Shown here: piece after piece, positions 35,991 to 49,379 of the stretch
Layout: each line of letters opens with the position of its first letter
Numbering within the stretch: the stretch's first letter is position 1
Assembly (NCBI RefSeq): GCF_014642675.1
Contig: NZ_BMIS01000002.1
Coordinates: 62,001-126,000 of the forward strand
Direction of reading: 5' to 3'
DNA length: 64,000 bases
DNA from: Nesterenkonia cremea
GTDB lineage: Bacteria; Actinomycetota; Actinomycetes; Actinomycetales; Micrococcaceae
The notes under the pieces: generated by a model
Told to the model about the DNA's origin: nothing
The model's database searches: none
What the model saw: only the letters and a program-made list of their open reading frames with translations
Position numbers and translations under genes: made by a program

Positions 35991-36632
35991 TCAGCGCACG
36001 TCCTTGGACTTCTTCTCGGCGGTCTTCGCCGCCTGGGAGATCGCTTTCTTGGCGTCCTTCTCCGCACGCGCGAAGTTCTTCTTGGCGTCCTTCTCCAGAG
36101 ACTTGGCGGCCTTCACCGCGTCATCGCCGAGATCCTCAGCCCACTTGATGGTCTTTTCGCGGAACTTGGCGCCCTTCTTCTTGGACTGCTTGGCGATGTG
36201 CTCAGCGCGCCAGGACAGGGAGGGCTTGCCGGCCAGGTCCACCGAGGCGATGCCCAGACCGCCCAGGACGGAGACGTTCTTCAGCAGAGTGGTGCGCTGG
36301 GCGACCACATCCTCCTCGGTCTCCAGGGGTGCGGAGCGGTACTCGGCGTAGGAGTTCAGCTTGTGGACGCCGCACAGGGTCAGCGCGGCCAGACGCGGGA
36401 ACTTGCCCACGGCCAGGGCCAGGCCTGCGGCCACCTCGACGCCGCCGAGCACCTGGGTGGTGCGCTGCGGGTTGGAGGTCAGCGGCTCAGTCTGGGGGAC
36501 GAGTGCTCCGATCTCCTCCAGGGTCGGCCCCAGCGTCGCAGCGGCCTCCTCGGTGTTGCGGAGCCGATCGACGCCGTCGGCGATGAAGCTCGCACCGAGC
36601 AGCGGACGGGCGACTTTGCGGATGAGGGACAT
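35991..36632 (-). CDS. DoxX family membrane protein with Lys-rich C-terminal tail
   Basis: This 213-aa protein has a DoxX-like N-terminal part (about 1-140: [16 protein letters not shown] ... [24 protein letters not shown]) with about four hydrophobic segments, then a basic tail (about 150-213) of Lys/Ala repeats ([24 protein letters not shown]) predicted to be helical. DoxX proteins are implicated in redox or thiol-stress functions. The ATG at 36632 follows AGGAGG; a longer reading from 36794 would enter the sigH promoter region. It is divergent from sigH. Confidence 0.82.
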   Translation of the reverse strand: MSLIRKVARPLLGASFIADGVDRLRNTEEAAATLGPTLEEIGALVPQTEPLTSNPQRTTQVLGGVEVAAGLALAVGKFPRLAALTLCGVHKLNSYAEYRSAPLETEEDVVAQRTTLLKNVSVLGGLGIASVDLAGKPSLSWRAEHIAKQSKKKGAKFREKTIKWAEDLGDDAVKAAKSLEKDAKKNFARAEKDAKKAISQAAKTAEKKSKDVR

Positions 36633-36703
36633 GGAATCCTCCTGTAGGCGGGCGCTCAAAGCTTGTCCAGGAGACAATCTACCGAATCGGGCCGACTCCC
36701 GCA

Positions 36704-36729
36704 GGAATGTCCGGAGTCGATCGGTCGTT
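36704..36729 (+). promoter_or_regulatory. SigH/SigR-type promoter upstream of sigH
   Basis: GGAAT (36704-36708) is separated by exactly 18 bases from GTT (36727-36729), matching the SigR/SigH consensus GGAAT-N18/19-GTT. It lies about 50 bases before the sigH start codon, implying positive autoregulation as known for SigR/SigH. A second, housekeeping-type element TAGACT (36767-36772), 8 bases before the ATG, would give a leaderless transcript. Confidence 0.82.
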
Positions 36730-36780
36730 GAGTCCCATATGACAAGTGCGGTGATCACTGCCCCGGTAGACTCTTGGGCA

Positions 36781-37401
36781 ATGACTGAGAGCACAGAGAG
36801 TCCCGACGTCGACCTGGCGGCAGAGACTGAGACGCAGCGTCGTGCCAGATTTGAGCACGAGGCGATGCAGTATGTGGATCAGCTCTACTCGGCGGCCATG
36901 CGGATGACGCGTAATCCGCAGGATGCCGAGGACCTCGTCCAGGAGGCCTACACGAAGGCGTATTCGGCCTTCCACCAGTACAAGCCCGGCACCAATCTGA
37001 AGGCCTGGCTGTACCGGATCCTGACCAACACCTACATCAACATCTATCGGAAGAAGCAGCGCCAGCCTCAGCAGGCCAATACGGACACCGTGGAGGACTG
37101 GCAGATGGCTCAGGCCGCCGAGCACACCAGCTCGGGGCTGCGCTCAGCCGAGGCTGAGGCACTGGACCACCTTCCGGACTCGGACGTGAAGAACGCCCTC
37201 CAGCAGATCCCCGAGGAGTTCCGCCTGGCGGTCTACTTCTCGGATGTCGAGGGCTTCGCCTATAAGGAGATCGCCGAGATCCTGAACATCCCCATCGGCA
37301 CGGTGATGTCCCGGCTGCACCGCGGGCGCAAGCTGCTGCGCGAGCTGCTGACCGACTACGCCCGTGAACGCGGCTTCAAGAAGCAGGAGGCCAAGAAATG
37401 A
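36781..37401 (+). CDS. sigH: ECF RNA polymerase sigma factor SigH/SigR
   Basis: This 206-aa group 4 sigma factor has region 2 ([50 protein letters not shown]) and region 4 ([40 protein letters not shown]). The sequence matches the SigR/SigH subfamily that controls thioredoxin, mycothiol and protein quality genes under thiol oxidation. The ATG at 36781 is preferred because a leaderless -10 lies 8 bases upstream. The stop overlaps the anti-sigma gene (ATGA). An exact SigH-type promoter lies upstream. Confidence 0.95.
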   Translation: MTESTESPDVDLAAETETQRRARFEHEAMQYVDQLYSAAMRMTRNPQDAEDLVQEAYTKAYSAFHQYKPGTNLKAWLYRILTNTYINIYRKKQRQPQQANTDTVEDWQMAQAAEHTSSGLRSAEAEALDHLPDSDVKNALQQIPEEFRLAVYFSDVEGFAYKEIAEILNIPIGTVMSRLHRGRKLLRELLTDYARERGFKKQEAKK

Positions 37402-37739
37402 GCACCGCCGAATCTGACTACCCCGTCACCGGCGCCGGCAAGTGGTTGCAGGAGAACTGCCTCAACGGCGACTGCGAGGAGACCGATGAGCGCATGGAGC
37501 GCATCTACGAGTACCTCGACGGCGCGCTGAGCCGGAGCGACATCGAAGAGGTCCAGGCGCATCTGGACGACTGCCCGGACTGCGCCTCGGTCCATGACCT
37601 GGAGTGCATCATCCGTGCCACAGTGCGCCGCTCCTGCGTGGAGCAGGCTCCGGAGACCCTGAAGGTCAACATCCTGGAGAAGATCAGCGAGCTGCGTGTG
37701 GAGGCCGGTCACGGCGCCCAGGGCAGCGAGCACCAGTAG
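37398..37739 (+). CDS. rsrA: Zinc-binding anti-sigma factor RsrA/RshA (mycothiol system type)
   Basis: This 113-aa protein has the ZAS motif HLDDCPDC (His55, Cys59, Cys62) plus N-terminal Cys21 and Cys26. Thiol oxidation releases zinc and the sigma factor. Coupling to sigH by a 4-base overlap is the standard arrangement. A strong terminator follows 36 bases after the stop. Confidence 0.94.
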   Translation: MSTAESDYPVTGAGKWLQENCLNGDCEETDERMERIYEYLDGALSRSDIEEVQAHLDDCPDCASVHDLECIIRATVRRSCVEQAPETLKVNILEKISELRVEAGHGAQGSEHQ

Positions 37740-37774
37740 GTCTTCTGAAGGACTCCCGCGCTCCACGGATGTGA

Positions 37775-37809
37775 AAGGGCCCCGGCGGACTCATTCCGCC
37801 GGGGCCCTT
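37775..37809 (+). terminator. Intrinsic terminator of sigH-rsrA
   Basis: A stem of about 14 base pairs (AAGGGCCCCGGCGGA / TCCGCCGGGGCCCTT) with a 5-base loop (CTCAT) lies downstream of rsrA, ending in a short pyrimidine tract (CTTCTCGTCTC). Confidence 0.9.
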
Positions 37810-37850
37810 CTCGTCTCAGCTGCCTGCTGACAGCCGTGAAGAACTCGCGA

Positions 37851-37868
37851 AACTCCTGATCAGGAGTT
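37851..37868 (-). repeat. Perfect 18-base palindrome spanning the bL37 stop codon
   Basis: AACTCCTGATCAGGAGTT is a perfect palindrome; the TGA stop of the bL37 gene lies in its centre. As RNA it can form a 7-bp stem with a GATC loop. It could act as a weak terminator or a 3'-end stabiliser for the very short mRNA. Confidence 0.6.
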
Positions 37869-37934
37869 GGGGCGCTTGCCGTGGTTCGCGTTGTTCTTCC
37901 GGCGGTCGCGGCGCTTACGTCCACGCTTACTCAT
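37860..37934 (-). CDS. 50S ribosomal protein bL37 (AURKAIP1/COX24 domain)
   Basis: This 24-residue, extremely basic peptide begins MSKRGRKRRDRRKN and ends GKRPNS, matching the small actinobacterial ribosomal protein bL37 found in mycobacterial 50S subunits. A strong AAGGAGG site lies 6 bases before the ATG. It lies between the sigH-rsrA terminator and the SGNH-like gene. Confidence 0.93.
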   Translation of the reverse strand: MSKRGRKRRDRRKNNANHGKRPNS

Positions 37935-37967
37935 AGCGGCCTCCTTCAGATCGGCAACCCGACCATC

Positions 37968-38579
37968 TTACGTCACCGGCTCTGACAAGCCCAACCACTG
38001 GTACCAGCCGCGGTGGAGCACCAGCCAGGCGATCAGGCCGTAGCCGGCCTGTCCCGGACGGCCTCCGTTGGCGGCCAGGTCGCCGCGCCACTGCTCGTGG
38101 TGCAGCAGCGGACGGTAGGTGTCCACATACACGTGGGAGCGCCGCGAGGCGACGTCCTGGTAGGCGGCGTTGAGCTCGGCGATGCGCTGATTGCGCTCCT
38201 CGTCCAGCGTCGGCACCGGACCGACCACCAGGCAACGGATGCCCTCCTGGCTGGCGCGGTCCAGGATGTTGGCCAGGTTCAGCCGCGACCGGGCTGAGCT
38301 GGCGCCGTCGAGGTCGGCGTCGTTGAGGGCGAGCAGGAGGAACTTCTCCGTGTTCTCAGCGGCACCCGCGGAGAACCGAGGCATGGCCTCCTCCTGCCAA
38401 CGGCGGGAGAGCGCCTCGGTCCCCTCGCGGGGCATCGCCAACACGTAGTGCTCGAGGTCCACAGTCTCCACCGGGGTCTTGGCCAGCACGCGGCCGAACC
38501 AACCGAGTGCCCGGGGATCACCGATTCCGCTGAGCAGCTCGTTGCCGAGGGCGACGAGCCTGATGTGACGTGGTTCCAT
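37968..38579 (-). CDS. SGNH/GDSL-like protein lacking canonical catalytic residues
   Basis: This 203-aa protein follows the SGNH fold pattern: block I LVALGNELLSGIGDPRALGWFGRV, the block III-like segment LLALNDADLDGASSARSRLNLANIL, and block V-like ANGGRPGQAGYGLIAWLVLHRGW. Block I has Asn-Glu where the family has Asp-Ser, and the block V Asp-x-x-His is replaced (no His), so nucleophile and base appear lost; only the block III Asn remains. It may be a binding protein or pseudoenzyme. The ATG at 38579 is preferred over an in-frame codon at 38654, which lies inside kgd. Its start lies 19 bases after the kgd stop on the same strand. Confidence 0.75.
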   Translation of the reverse strand: MEPRHIRLVALGNELLSGIGDPRALGWFGRVLAKTPVETVDLEHYVLAMPREGTEALSRRWQEEAMPRFSAGAAENTEKFLLLALNDADLDGASSARSRLNLANILDRASQEGIRCLVVGPVPTLDEERNQRIAELNAAYQDVASRRSHVYVDTYRPLLHHEQWRGDLAANGGRPGQAGYGLIAWLVLHRGWYQWLGLSEPVT

Positions 38580-38598
38580 TGCCGACAGCCTACAGGCC

Positions 38599-44087
<5,489 letters not shown>

Positions 44088-44118
44088 CCGCGGCCGCTGT
44101 GCGGCGGTCGGGGTGCGG

Positions 44119-44124
44119 TAGGAT
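44119..44124 (+). promoter_or_regulatory. -10 element for a leaderless leader-peptide transcript
   Basis: TAGGAT lies 9 bases before the ATG of the 25-aa leader ORF, the same geometry as at prfB and hrpA, so the transcript should begin at or within a few bases of that ATG. Confidence 0.6.
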
Positions 44125-44133
44125 TCTGCACCT

Positions 44134-44211
44134 ATGGAGTATCGACAACCGGGCTTCGCCGGAATTCTCAGCACCTGTCCCCCCGCTGATGTGCGGAGGT
44201 GCATCCTCTAG
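44134..44211 (+). CDS. Leader peptide (uORF) upstream of the HlyC/CorC operon
   Basis: This 25-residue reading frame begins MEYRQPGFAG and ends PPADVRRCIL, with two cysteines (positions 15 and 23). Its TAG stop is immediately followed by the GTG start of the next gene, and the ribosome site of that gene (GGAGG, 44195-44199) lies inside the uORF. A -10 element places the mRNA start at about its ATG. Translation would open or mask the downstream site, suggesting translational coupling. No known family; existence as a made peptide is inference. Confidence 0.5.
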   Translation: MEYRQPGFAGILSTCPPADVRRCIL

Positions 44212-45600
44212 GTGGAATGGCTCCTGCTCGGCGTCGGCCTGCTGCTCATCCTGGGCAACGGCTTCTTCGTCGCCGTGGAATTCTCACTGGTAGCACTCGA
44301 CCAGCCCACTGTTCAGCAGTCCATCGATCGCGGAGACAAGCGATCGGTGCCGCTGATGAAGTGCCTGAAGTCGCTGTCCACCCAGCTCTCCAGCTGTCAG
44401 CTGGGCATCACGCTGAACACTCTGCTGATCGGCTATGTGACCGAACCGGCCCTGGGCTCCCTGCTGGAGAGCCCCATGGAGGCAGTGGGCGTGCCCGATG
44501 CCGCCGCCGGGGCCGTCTCGCTGTTCGTGGCTATGCTCATCGCCACGCTGGTCACCATGCTGATCGGCGAGCTGGTGCCCAAGAACTTGGCGGTGGCGGA
44601 GGCCTTCCGCGTAGGCCGGGCGCTGGCGCGGCCCCAGCTGGTCTTCACCGCGATGTTCAAGCCGCTGATCATCATGCTCAACGGCTTCTCCAACAAGGTC
44701 CTTCACCGCTTCGGCCTGGAGGTCAAGGAGGAGCTCTCCGGCGCGCGCACCCCTGAGGAGCTCTCGGCGATGGTGCGCCGGTCGGCCAGCCTGGGCACCC
44801 TGGACGAGGGCACCGCCACCTTCCTGGACCGCACGCTGCGGTTCTCCGATCAGACAGCGGCCGATGCCATGACCCCGCGGCTGCGCATGGCCACCATCGA
44901 CGCCGAGGCGCCGCTGACCGAGCTCATCGAGCTGGCCCGCAGCACCGGCTACTCCCGCTTTCCGGTGTTGGGTGACTCGGTGGATGAGGTCCGCGGCGTG
45001 ACCCACGTGAAGAAGGCGGTGGCCGTCCCGCGTGAGAAGCGTGAGGGCCTGGTGGCCGCCACGCTGATGTCCGAGCCCACCCGGGTGCCCGAGACCATCC
45101 ACCTGGACGCTCTGCTGCCGGTGCTGCGCGAGGCTCCGCTGCAGGTGGCCATCGTGGTTGACGAATACGGCGGCACCTCCGGAGTGGTCACCTTGGAGGA
45201 CCTCATCGAGGAGATCGTCGGCGAGGTCGCCGATGAGCATGACCGCATCGCCCCGGGCGTGCTGCAGGCCGCCACGGGGGACTGGTACTTCCCGGGGCTG
45301 CTGCGCCCCGATGAGATCAACGCACAGATCCTGGAGCTGCAGATCCCCGACGACGCCGCCTATGAGACCGCCGCAGGCTACGTCCTCTCCGCCCTGGGCA
45401 GGATCGCCGGAGTCGGCGATGAAGTCGACGTCGAGGGTGGACGCCTGGTGGTGGCCGGCATCGATGGCCGGCGCATCGACCGGCTGCGCTTCATCCCTGA
45501 TCCGGAGGCTCGCCGGGCCGCCCAGGAGGCCGCCACGGCGCGGGCCCGCAAGCTCGCCGAGGCCCGCGAGGAGCATGCCCGAGCAGGTGATCGCCGATGA
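44212..45600 (+). CDS. HlyC/CorC (CNNM-like) CBS-domain membrane protein
   Basis: This 462-aa protein has an N-terminal CNNM/DUF21 membrane domain (about 1-185, four hydrophobic segments, GNGFFVAVEFSLVALDQ, SCQLGITLNTLLIGY), two CBS domains (about 205-330; AMTPRLRMATIDAEAPLTELIELARSTGYSRFPV ... AIVVDEYGGTSGVVTLEDLIEEIVGE) and a CorC_HlyC domain (about 340-430). Such proteins are linked to Mg/Co efflux. The GTG start directly abuts a leader ORF stop. The stop overlaps a second, shorter paralogue. Confidence 0.9.
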   Translation: MEWLLLGVGLLLILGNGFFVAVEFSLVALDQPTVQQSIDRGDKRSVPLMKCLKSLSTQLSSCQLGITLNTLLIGYVTEPALGSLLESPMEAVGVPDAAAGAVSLFVAMLIATLVTMLIGELVPKNLAVAEAFRVGRALARPQLVFTAMFKPLIIMLNGFSNKVLHRFGLEVKEELSGARTPEELSAMVRRSASLGTLDEGTATFLDRTLRFSDQTAADAMTPRLRMATIDAEAPLTELIELARSTGYSRFPVLGDSVDEVRGVTHVKKAVAVPREKREGLVAATLMSEPTRVPETIHLDALLPVLREAPLQVAIVVDEYGGTSGVVTLEDLIEEIVGEVADEHDRIAPGVLQAATGDWYFPGLLRPDEINAQILELQIPDDAAYETAAGYVLSALGRIAGVGDEVDVEGGRLVVAGIDGRRIDRLRFIPDPEARRAAQEAATARARKLAEAREEHARAGDRR

Positions 45601-46670
45601 CCGGGGATCTCTTCGGGCTGGTCTGGCTGGTGGTCCTGCTGGCCGGCAACGCCTTCTTCGTGGCAGCGGAGTTCGCTGTGCTCAGCGCCCGTCGCAGTCA
45701 GATCGAGCCCAAGGCCGAGGCCGGCTCCAAGCGCGCCAGGACGGCGCTGTACTCCATGGAGCATGTCTCGCAGATGTTGGCGATCTCCCAGCTGGGCATC
45801 ACCGTCTGCTCGCTGCTGATCCTGCTGGTCTCGGAACCGGCCATCCACCATCTGCTCACCGATCCGATGGTGGCTCTGGGCATCCCGTATGCCGCCGCCA
45901 GCGCGGCGGCCTTCGTGGTGGCGCTGCTGTTCGTGAGCTTCCTGCATGTGACCTTCGGCGAGATGGTCCCGAAGAACACGGCAGTCTCCATCGCCGATAA
46001 GGCGGTGCTCTTCGTGGCCCCGCCGCTGGTCTTCCTCTACCGGGTGTTCCTGCCGATCATCTGGGTGCTGAACACCTTCGCCAACCTGATGCTGCGTGCG
46101 ATGCGGGTCACCCCGCGCGATGAGGTGGTCTCCACCTTCACTCTGGAGGAGATGGGCTCCATCGTCGCTGAATCCAAGCGCGGGGGAACGGTTCGCGATG
46201 AGTCCGGCGTCATCGCCGGGGCCCTGGAGTTCAGCGACTACACGGCTTCCACCGTGATGATTCCGCTGGAGGAGGTGGTGACCGTACCGGTGGACGTCAC
46301 CCCCAAACAGGTGGAGAAGGCCGTGGGCCGCACCGGATTCTCCCGGTTCGTCGTGGTGGATGAGGAAGGGGCCTTCACCGGCTATGTCCATCTGAAAGAC
46401 ATCATGGGGCTGCCCGAGTCCCGCTCGGCCGATCCCATCCCGGTCACCGCAGTGCGTTCGCTGGGCAATATGTCTCCGGCGGATGAGGTGGATGACTGTC
46501 TGGCCCAGATGCAGCGCACCGGCTCCCATGTGGCCCGTGTGATCGATCAGGGCGGTCAGACCGTGGGCGTGCTCTTCCTGGAGGATGTCCTGGAGGTGCT
46601 GGTCGGTGAGATCCATGACGCCACCCAGTCCCGGGACTCGCGCCGGCATCACACTGTGGAGGACGCTTAG
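45597..46670 (+). CDS. HlyC/CorC (CNNM-like) CBS-domain membrane protein, short paralogue
   Basis: This 357-aa protein has a DUF21/CNNM membrane domain (about 1-185; GNAFFVAAEFAVLSARRSQ, ISQLGITVCSLLILLVSEP) and a CBS pair (about 205-340; VMIPLEEVVTVPVDVTPKQVEKAVGRTGFSRFVVVDEEG). It ends after the second CBS (VLFLEDVLEVLVGEIHD) and lacks the C-terminal CorC_HlyC domain of its neighbour. The tandem pair overlaps by 4 bases and probably forms a heteromeric metal efflux or sensor unit. This two-gene arrangement is common in actinobacteria. Confidence 0.89.
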   Translation: MTGDLFGLVWLVVLLAGNAFFVAAEFAVLSARRSQIEPKAEAGSKRARTALYSMEHVSQMLAISQLGITVCSLLILLVSEPAIHHLLTDPMVALGIPYAAASAAAFVVALLFVSFLHVTFGEMVPKNTAVSIADKAVLFVAPPLVFLYRVFLPIIWVLNTFANLMLRAMRVTPRDEVVSTFTLEEMGSIVAESKRGGTVRDESGVIAGALEFSDYTASTVMIPLEEVVTVPVDVTPKQVEKAVGRTGFSRFVVVDEEGAFTGYVHLKDIMGLPESRSADPIPVTAVRSLGNMSPADEVDDCLAQMQRTGSHVARVIDQGGQTVGVLFLEDVLEVLVGEIHDATQSRDSRRHHTVEDA

Positions 46671-46691
46671 GGCAGTGCATCAGAGGACAGT

Positions 46692-46706
46692 TGAGATTTG
46701 TTCTCA
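46692..46706. promoter_or_regulatory. Zur-box-like palindrome before the zinc receptor gene
   Basis: TGAGATTTGTTCTCA is a 15-base palindrome with arms TGAGA/TCTCA in an AT-rich stretch. It lies where a -35 region would be relative to the -10 element TAATCT (46721-46726), which is 7 bases before the ATG. A Fur-family regulator gene at the end of the cluster is the likely ligand. Spacing resembles actinobacterial Zur sites but the bases match only partly. Confidence 0.55.
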
Positions 46707-46733
46707 TTAGCAAGGAGGAGTAATCTTCTCGCT

Positions 46734-47672
46734 ATGCATTCTTCTCTTCTGCGTCCGGCTGCGCTGACTGCGGCCGCCCTGCTCGCCCTGACCGCCTGCA
46801 GCGATGACGGCGGCGGCGAGACCGGTGCCGCGGGGGCCGGAGGTGAGGACACCGGGCTGCTGATCGTCGCGCCCACCGATGTCTACGCCGACCTGGCCCA
46901 GCAGGTGGTCGGCGACAGCGCCGAGGTGGAGGCCCTGGTGGACAGCCCCGCCATCGATCCGCACTCCTATGAGGCCTCTCCGCAGGATCGCCTGCTGGTG
47001 GAGGAGGCCGACGTCGTGCTGGCCAACGGAGGCGGCTACGACTCCTATATGAACCAGCTGGCGGACTCCGCCGGGATCGGTGAGGACGTCTACCAGGTCA
47101 TCGAGGGGGAGAACGAGCACTCCCACGACTGGGACGGCGAGTACGCGAACGAGCACATCTGGTACGACCTCCAGCTGATGAGTGAGTTCGCCCTCGAGTT
47201 CTCCGAGCATATGACGGAGCTGGCCCCGGACAACGCCGAGGCCTATGAGGAGAACGTCCAGGCCCTCTCCGAGGAGATCGATGGTCTGCTCGAGCGCACC
47301 CGGCAGATCGACGCCGAGGGCCTGTCCTACTTCGCCACCGAGCCGGTCTCGCAGTTCCTGCTGCTCGACGCCGGTTTCGAGGACCTCACCGAGGAGGAGT
47401 TCCTCAACGCCGTGGAGCACGGTGAGGACGTCCCCGCACGGCTCTATCAGGACTCCCTGAACCTGGTCACCGAGGGGAAGGCCGACATGCTGGTCTACAA
47501 CCCGCAGACCGAGACCCAGCAGTCCCAACACATCCGCGAAGCCGCTGAGGACGCCGGCCTGCCGGTGCTGGAGTTCAGCGAGACCTTTCCCGACGACGTC
47601 GACGACTTCCTGATCTGGATGGACGAGAACATCAGCCAGGTCGAAGAGACTGTGGAGGAGCTGCGTGGCTGA
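46734..47672 (+). CDS. Zinc-type ABC transporter substrate-binding lipoprotein (ZnuA family)
   Basis: This 312-aa protein has lipobox LTAC near residue 21 and cluster A-I ligands His in DPHSYEASP, His in ANEHIWYD and probably Glu in FATEPVSQF. A short His/Asp/Glu loop (ENEHSHDWDGEY) near the second ligand is typical of zinc receptors. The ATG at 46734 is preferred because a TAATCT -10 lies 7 bases upstream (leaderless) and the longer reading starts from a TTG inside the operator. It differs from the other receptor in this window in sequence and regulator. Zinc specificity is inferred from the Fur-family partner. Confidence 0.87.
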   Translation: MHSSLLRPAALTAAALLALTACSDDGGGETGAAGAGGEDTGLLIVAPTDVYADLAQQVVGDSAEVEALVDSPAIDPHSYEASPQDRLLVEEADVVLANGGGYDSYMNQLADSAGIGEDVYQVIEGENEHSHDWDGEYANEHIWYDLQLMSEFALEFSEHMTELAPDNAEAYEENVQALSEEIDGLLERTRQIDAEGLSYFATEPVSQFLLLDAGFEDLTEEEFLNAVEHGEDVPARLYQDSLNLVTEGKADMLVYNPQTETQQSQHIREAAEDAGLPVLEFSETFPDDVDDFLIWMDENISQVEETVEELRG

Positions 47673-48495
47673 GGTCGAACCCGACGGCGGACGCGCACCC
47701 GTGCTGCGCCTGGACGATGCGACGATCGGGTTCCACGGACGCACCCTCTGGCAGGATCTGAGCCTCGACCTGGTCCCCGGCGAGTTCCTCGCCGTGCTGG
47801 GTCCCAACGGCTCGGGGAAGTCCACTCTGCTCAAAGTCCTGCTGGGCCTGCAACGGCTCAACAGCGGCCGCGTAGAGATCGCCGGCCGCCCCGCCCGCCG
47901 CGGCAGCAGTCGGGTGGGCTACATCCCGCAGCAGCAGACCCTGCCGGTGGAGACGCCGCTGCGCGCCCGCGATCTCATCGCCATGGGCCTGGACGGACAC
48001 CGCTTCGGTCTGCGCACCCGCCCCAGGGCGCTGCAGGCCACAGTGGACCAGCTGCTGGAGGATGTGGGCGCCACCGACTACGCCGAGATGCCGGTGGGGC
48101 TGCTCTCCGGAGGCGAGCAGCAGCGCCTGCGGGCCGCCCAGGCGCTGGCCTCCGACCCTGACGTGCTGCTCTGTGACGAGCCCCTGCACTCCTTGGACCT
48201 GCACCACCAGCAGGCGGTCACCGAGCTGATCCGCCGGCAGGCCCAGGAGCGCGATGCCGCAGTGGTGTTCGTGACCCACGAGATCAACCCGGTCATCGAA
48301 CATGTGGACCGGGTGCTCTACTTCGCCCGCGGCCAGTACCGCATCGGTACACCGGAGGAGGTCATCCGCTCCGAGGTGCTCTCCGAGCTCTACGACTCCC
48401 CGGTGGACGTCATCGAGCACCGCGGCCGCCTGGTGATCATGGCCGATCACGTCGAAGGCGACCACTGCCACGTGGACCATGGAGGCGTCCTGTGA
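47665..48495 (+). CDS. Zinc-type ABC transporter ATP-binding protein
   Basis: This 276-aa ABC ATPase has Walker A GPNGSGKST, Q-loop YIPQQQ, signature LSGGEQQR and Walker B LLCDEPLHSLD. The C-terminal tail ends in a His-rich stretch (DHVEGDHCHVDHGG) that could sense or buffer zinc. The GTG start overlaps the receptor stop by 8 bases and the 3' end overlaps the permease by 4 bases. Confidence 0.91.
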   Translation: MAEVEPDGGRAPVLRLDDATIGFHGRTLWQDLSLDLVPGEFLAVLGPNGSGKSTLLKVLLGLQRLNSGRVEIAGRPARRGSSRVGYIPQQQTLPVETPLRARDLIAMGLDGHRFGLRTRPRALQATVDQLLEDVGATDYAEMPVGLLSGGEQQRLRAAQALASDPDVLLCDEPLHSLDLHHQQAVTELIRRQAQERDAAVVFVTHEINPVIEHVDRVLYFARGQYRIGTPEEVIRSEVLSELYDSPVDVIEHRGRLVIMADHVEGDHCHVDHGGVL

Positions 48496-49379
48496 TCGAG
48501 CGCATCACCTCATCCTTCAGCACCGACGGCTACTGGGACCTCTTCCAGCTGGTCCAGAACTCTGTCATCACCGCCGGCGTGCTCGGCCTGATGGGCGGGC
48601 TCATCGGCATCTTCATCATGCTGCGGCGCACCGCCCTGGTGGTCCACGGCATCGCGGAGATCAGCTTCGCAGGAGCCGCCCTGGCGCTGCTGGCCGGCGT
48701 CGACGTCGTCGCAGGCTCTGCCGTGGGCGCGGTGGTGACCGCGCTGCTGATCGGCGTGCTGAGCCTCAAGGACAAGGACACCTCTGGGGTCACCGGTGTG
48801 CTCATGCCGTTCGGCATGGGGCTGGGCATCCTCTTCCTGCACCTCTATCAGGGGCGCTCGTCCAACCAGTTCGGCCTGCTGACCGGTCAGATCGTGGGTG
48901 TGGACGATATGCAGACTCAGACGCTGGTGACCGGTTCGGTGATCATCACCGCGGTGCTGATCGTGATCTGGCGTCCGCTGATGTTCGCCTCCGTGGACCC
49001 GCAGCTGGCCGCCGCCCGGGGGGTCCACGTCAGTGCGCTCTCCATCCTCTTCATGGTGCTGCTGGGATCAGCGGTGGCCATGTCGGTGCAGGTGGTGGGC
49101 GCTCTGCTGGTGCTTTCGCTGCTGGTGGTGCCCTCGGCCGCGGCGCTGAAGATCTCAGTGCGTCCGCTCTCGGTGGTGCTCTTCTCCATGGCCTTCGCGC
49201 TGGTCTCCGCCGTGGGCGGGATCATGCTGGCGCTGATGGGCACGGTGCCGATCAGCCCCTACATCACCACGATCAGCTTCCTGATCTATCTGGTCTGCCT
49301 GGGGATCGGACGCGGACGCCGGATCCGACGTCAGCACCAGGTGGCCGAGGTGATGGCCCGCTCAGCCCGGCAGGCTTGA
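48492..49379 (+). CDS. Zinc-type ABC transporter permease
   Basis: This 295-aa ABC-3 family permease has about 8-9 membrane segments (RTALVVHGIAEISFAGAALALLAG; VVGALLVLSLLVVPSAAALKIS). It completes the importer with the two preceding genes. GTG start in a GTGA overlap. The final 18 bases overlap the convergent Fur-family gene. Confidence 0.91.
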   Translation: MIERITSSFSTDGYWDLFQLVQNSVITAGVLGLMGGLIGIFIMLRRTALVVHGIAEISFAGAALALLAGVDVVAGSAVGAVVTALLIGVLSLKDKDTSGVTGVLMPFGMGLGILFLHLYQGRSSNQFGLLTGQIVGVDDMQTQTLVTGSVIITAVLIVIWRPLMFASVDPQLAAARGVHVSALSILFMVLLGSAVAMSVQVVGALLVLSLLVVPSAAALKISVRPLSVVLFSMAFALVSAVGGIMLALMGTVPISPYITTISFLIYLVCLGIGRGRRIRRQHQVAEVMARSARQA

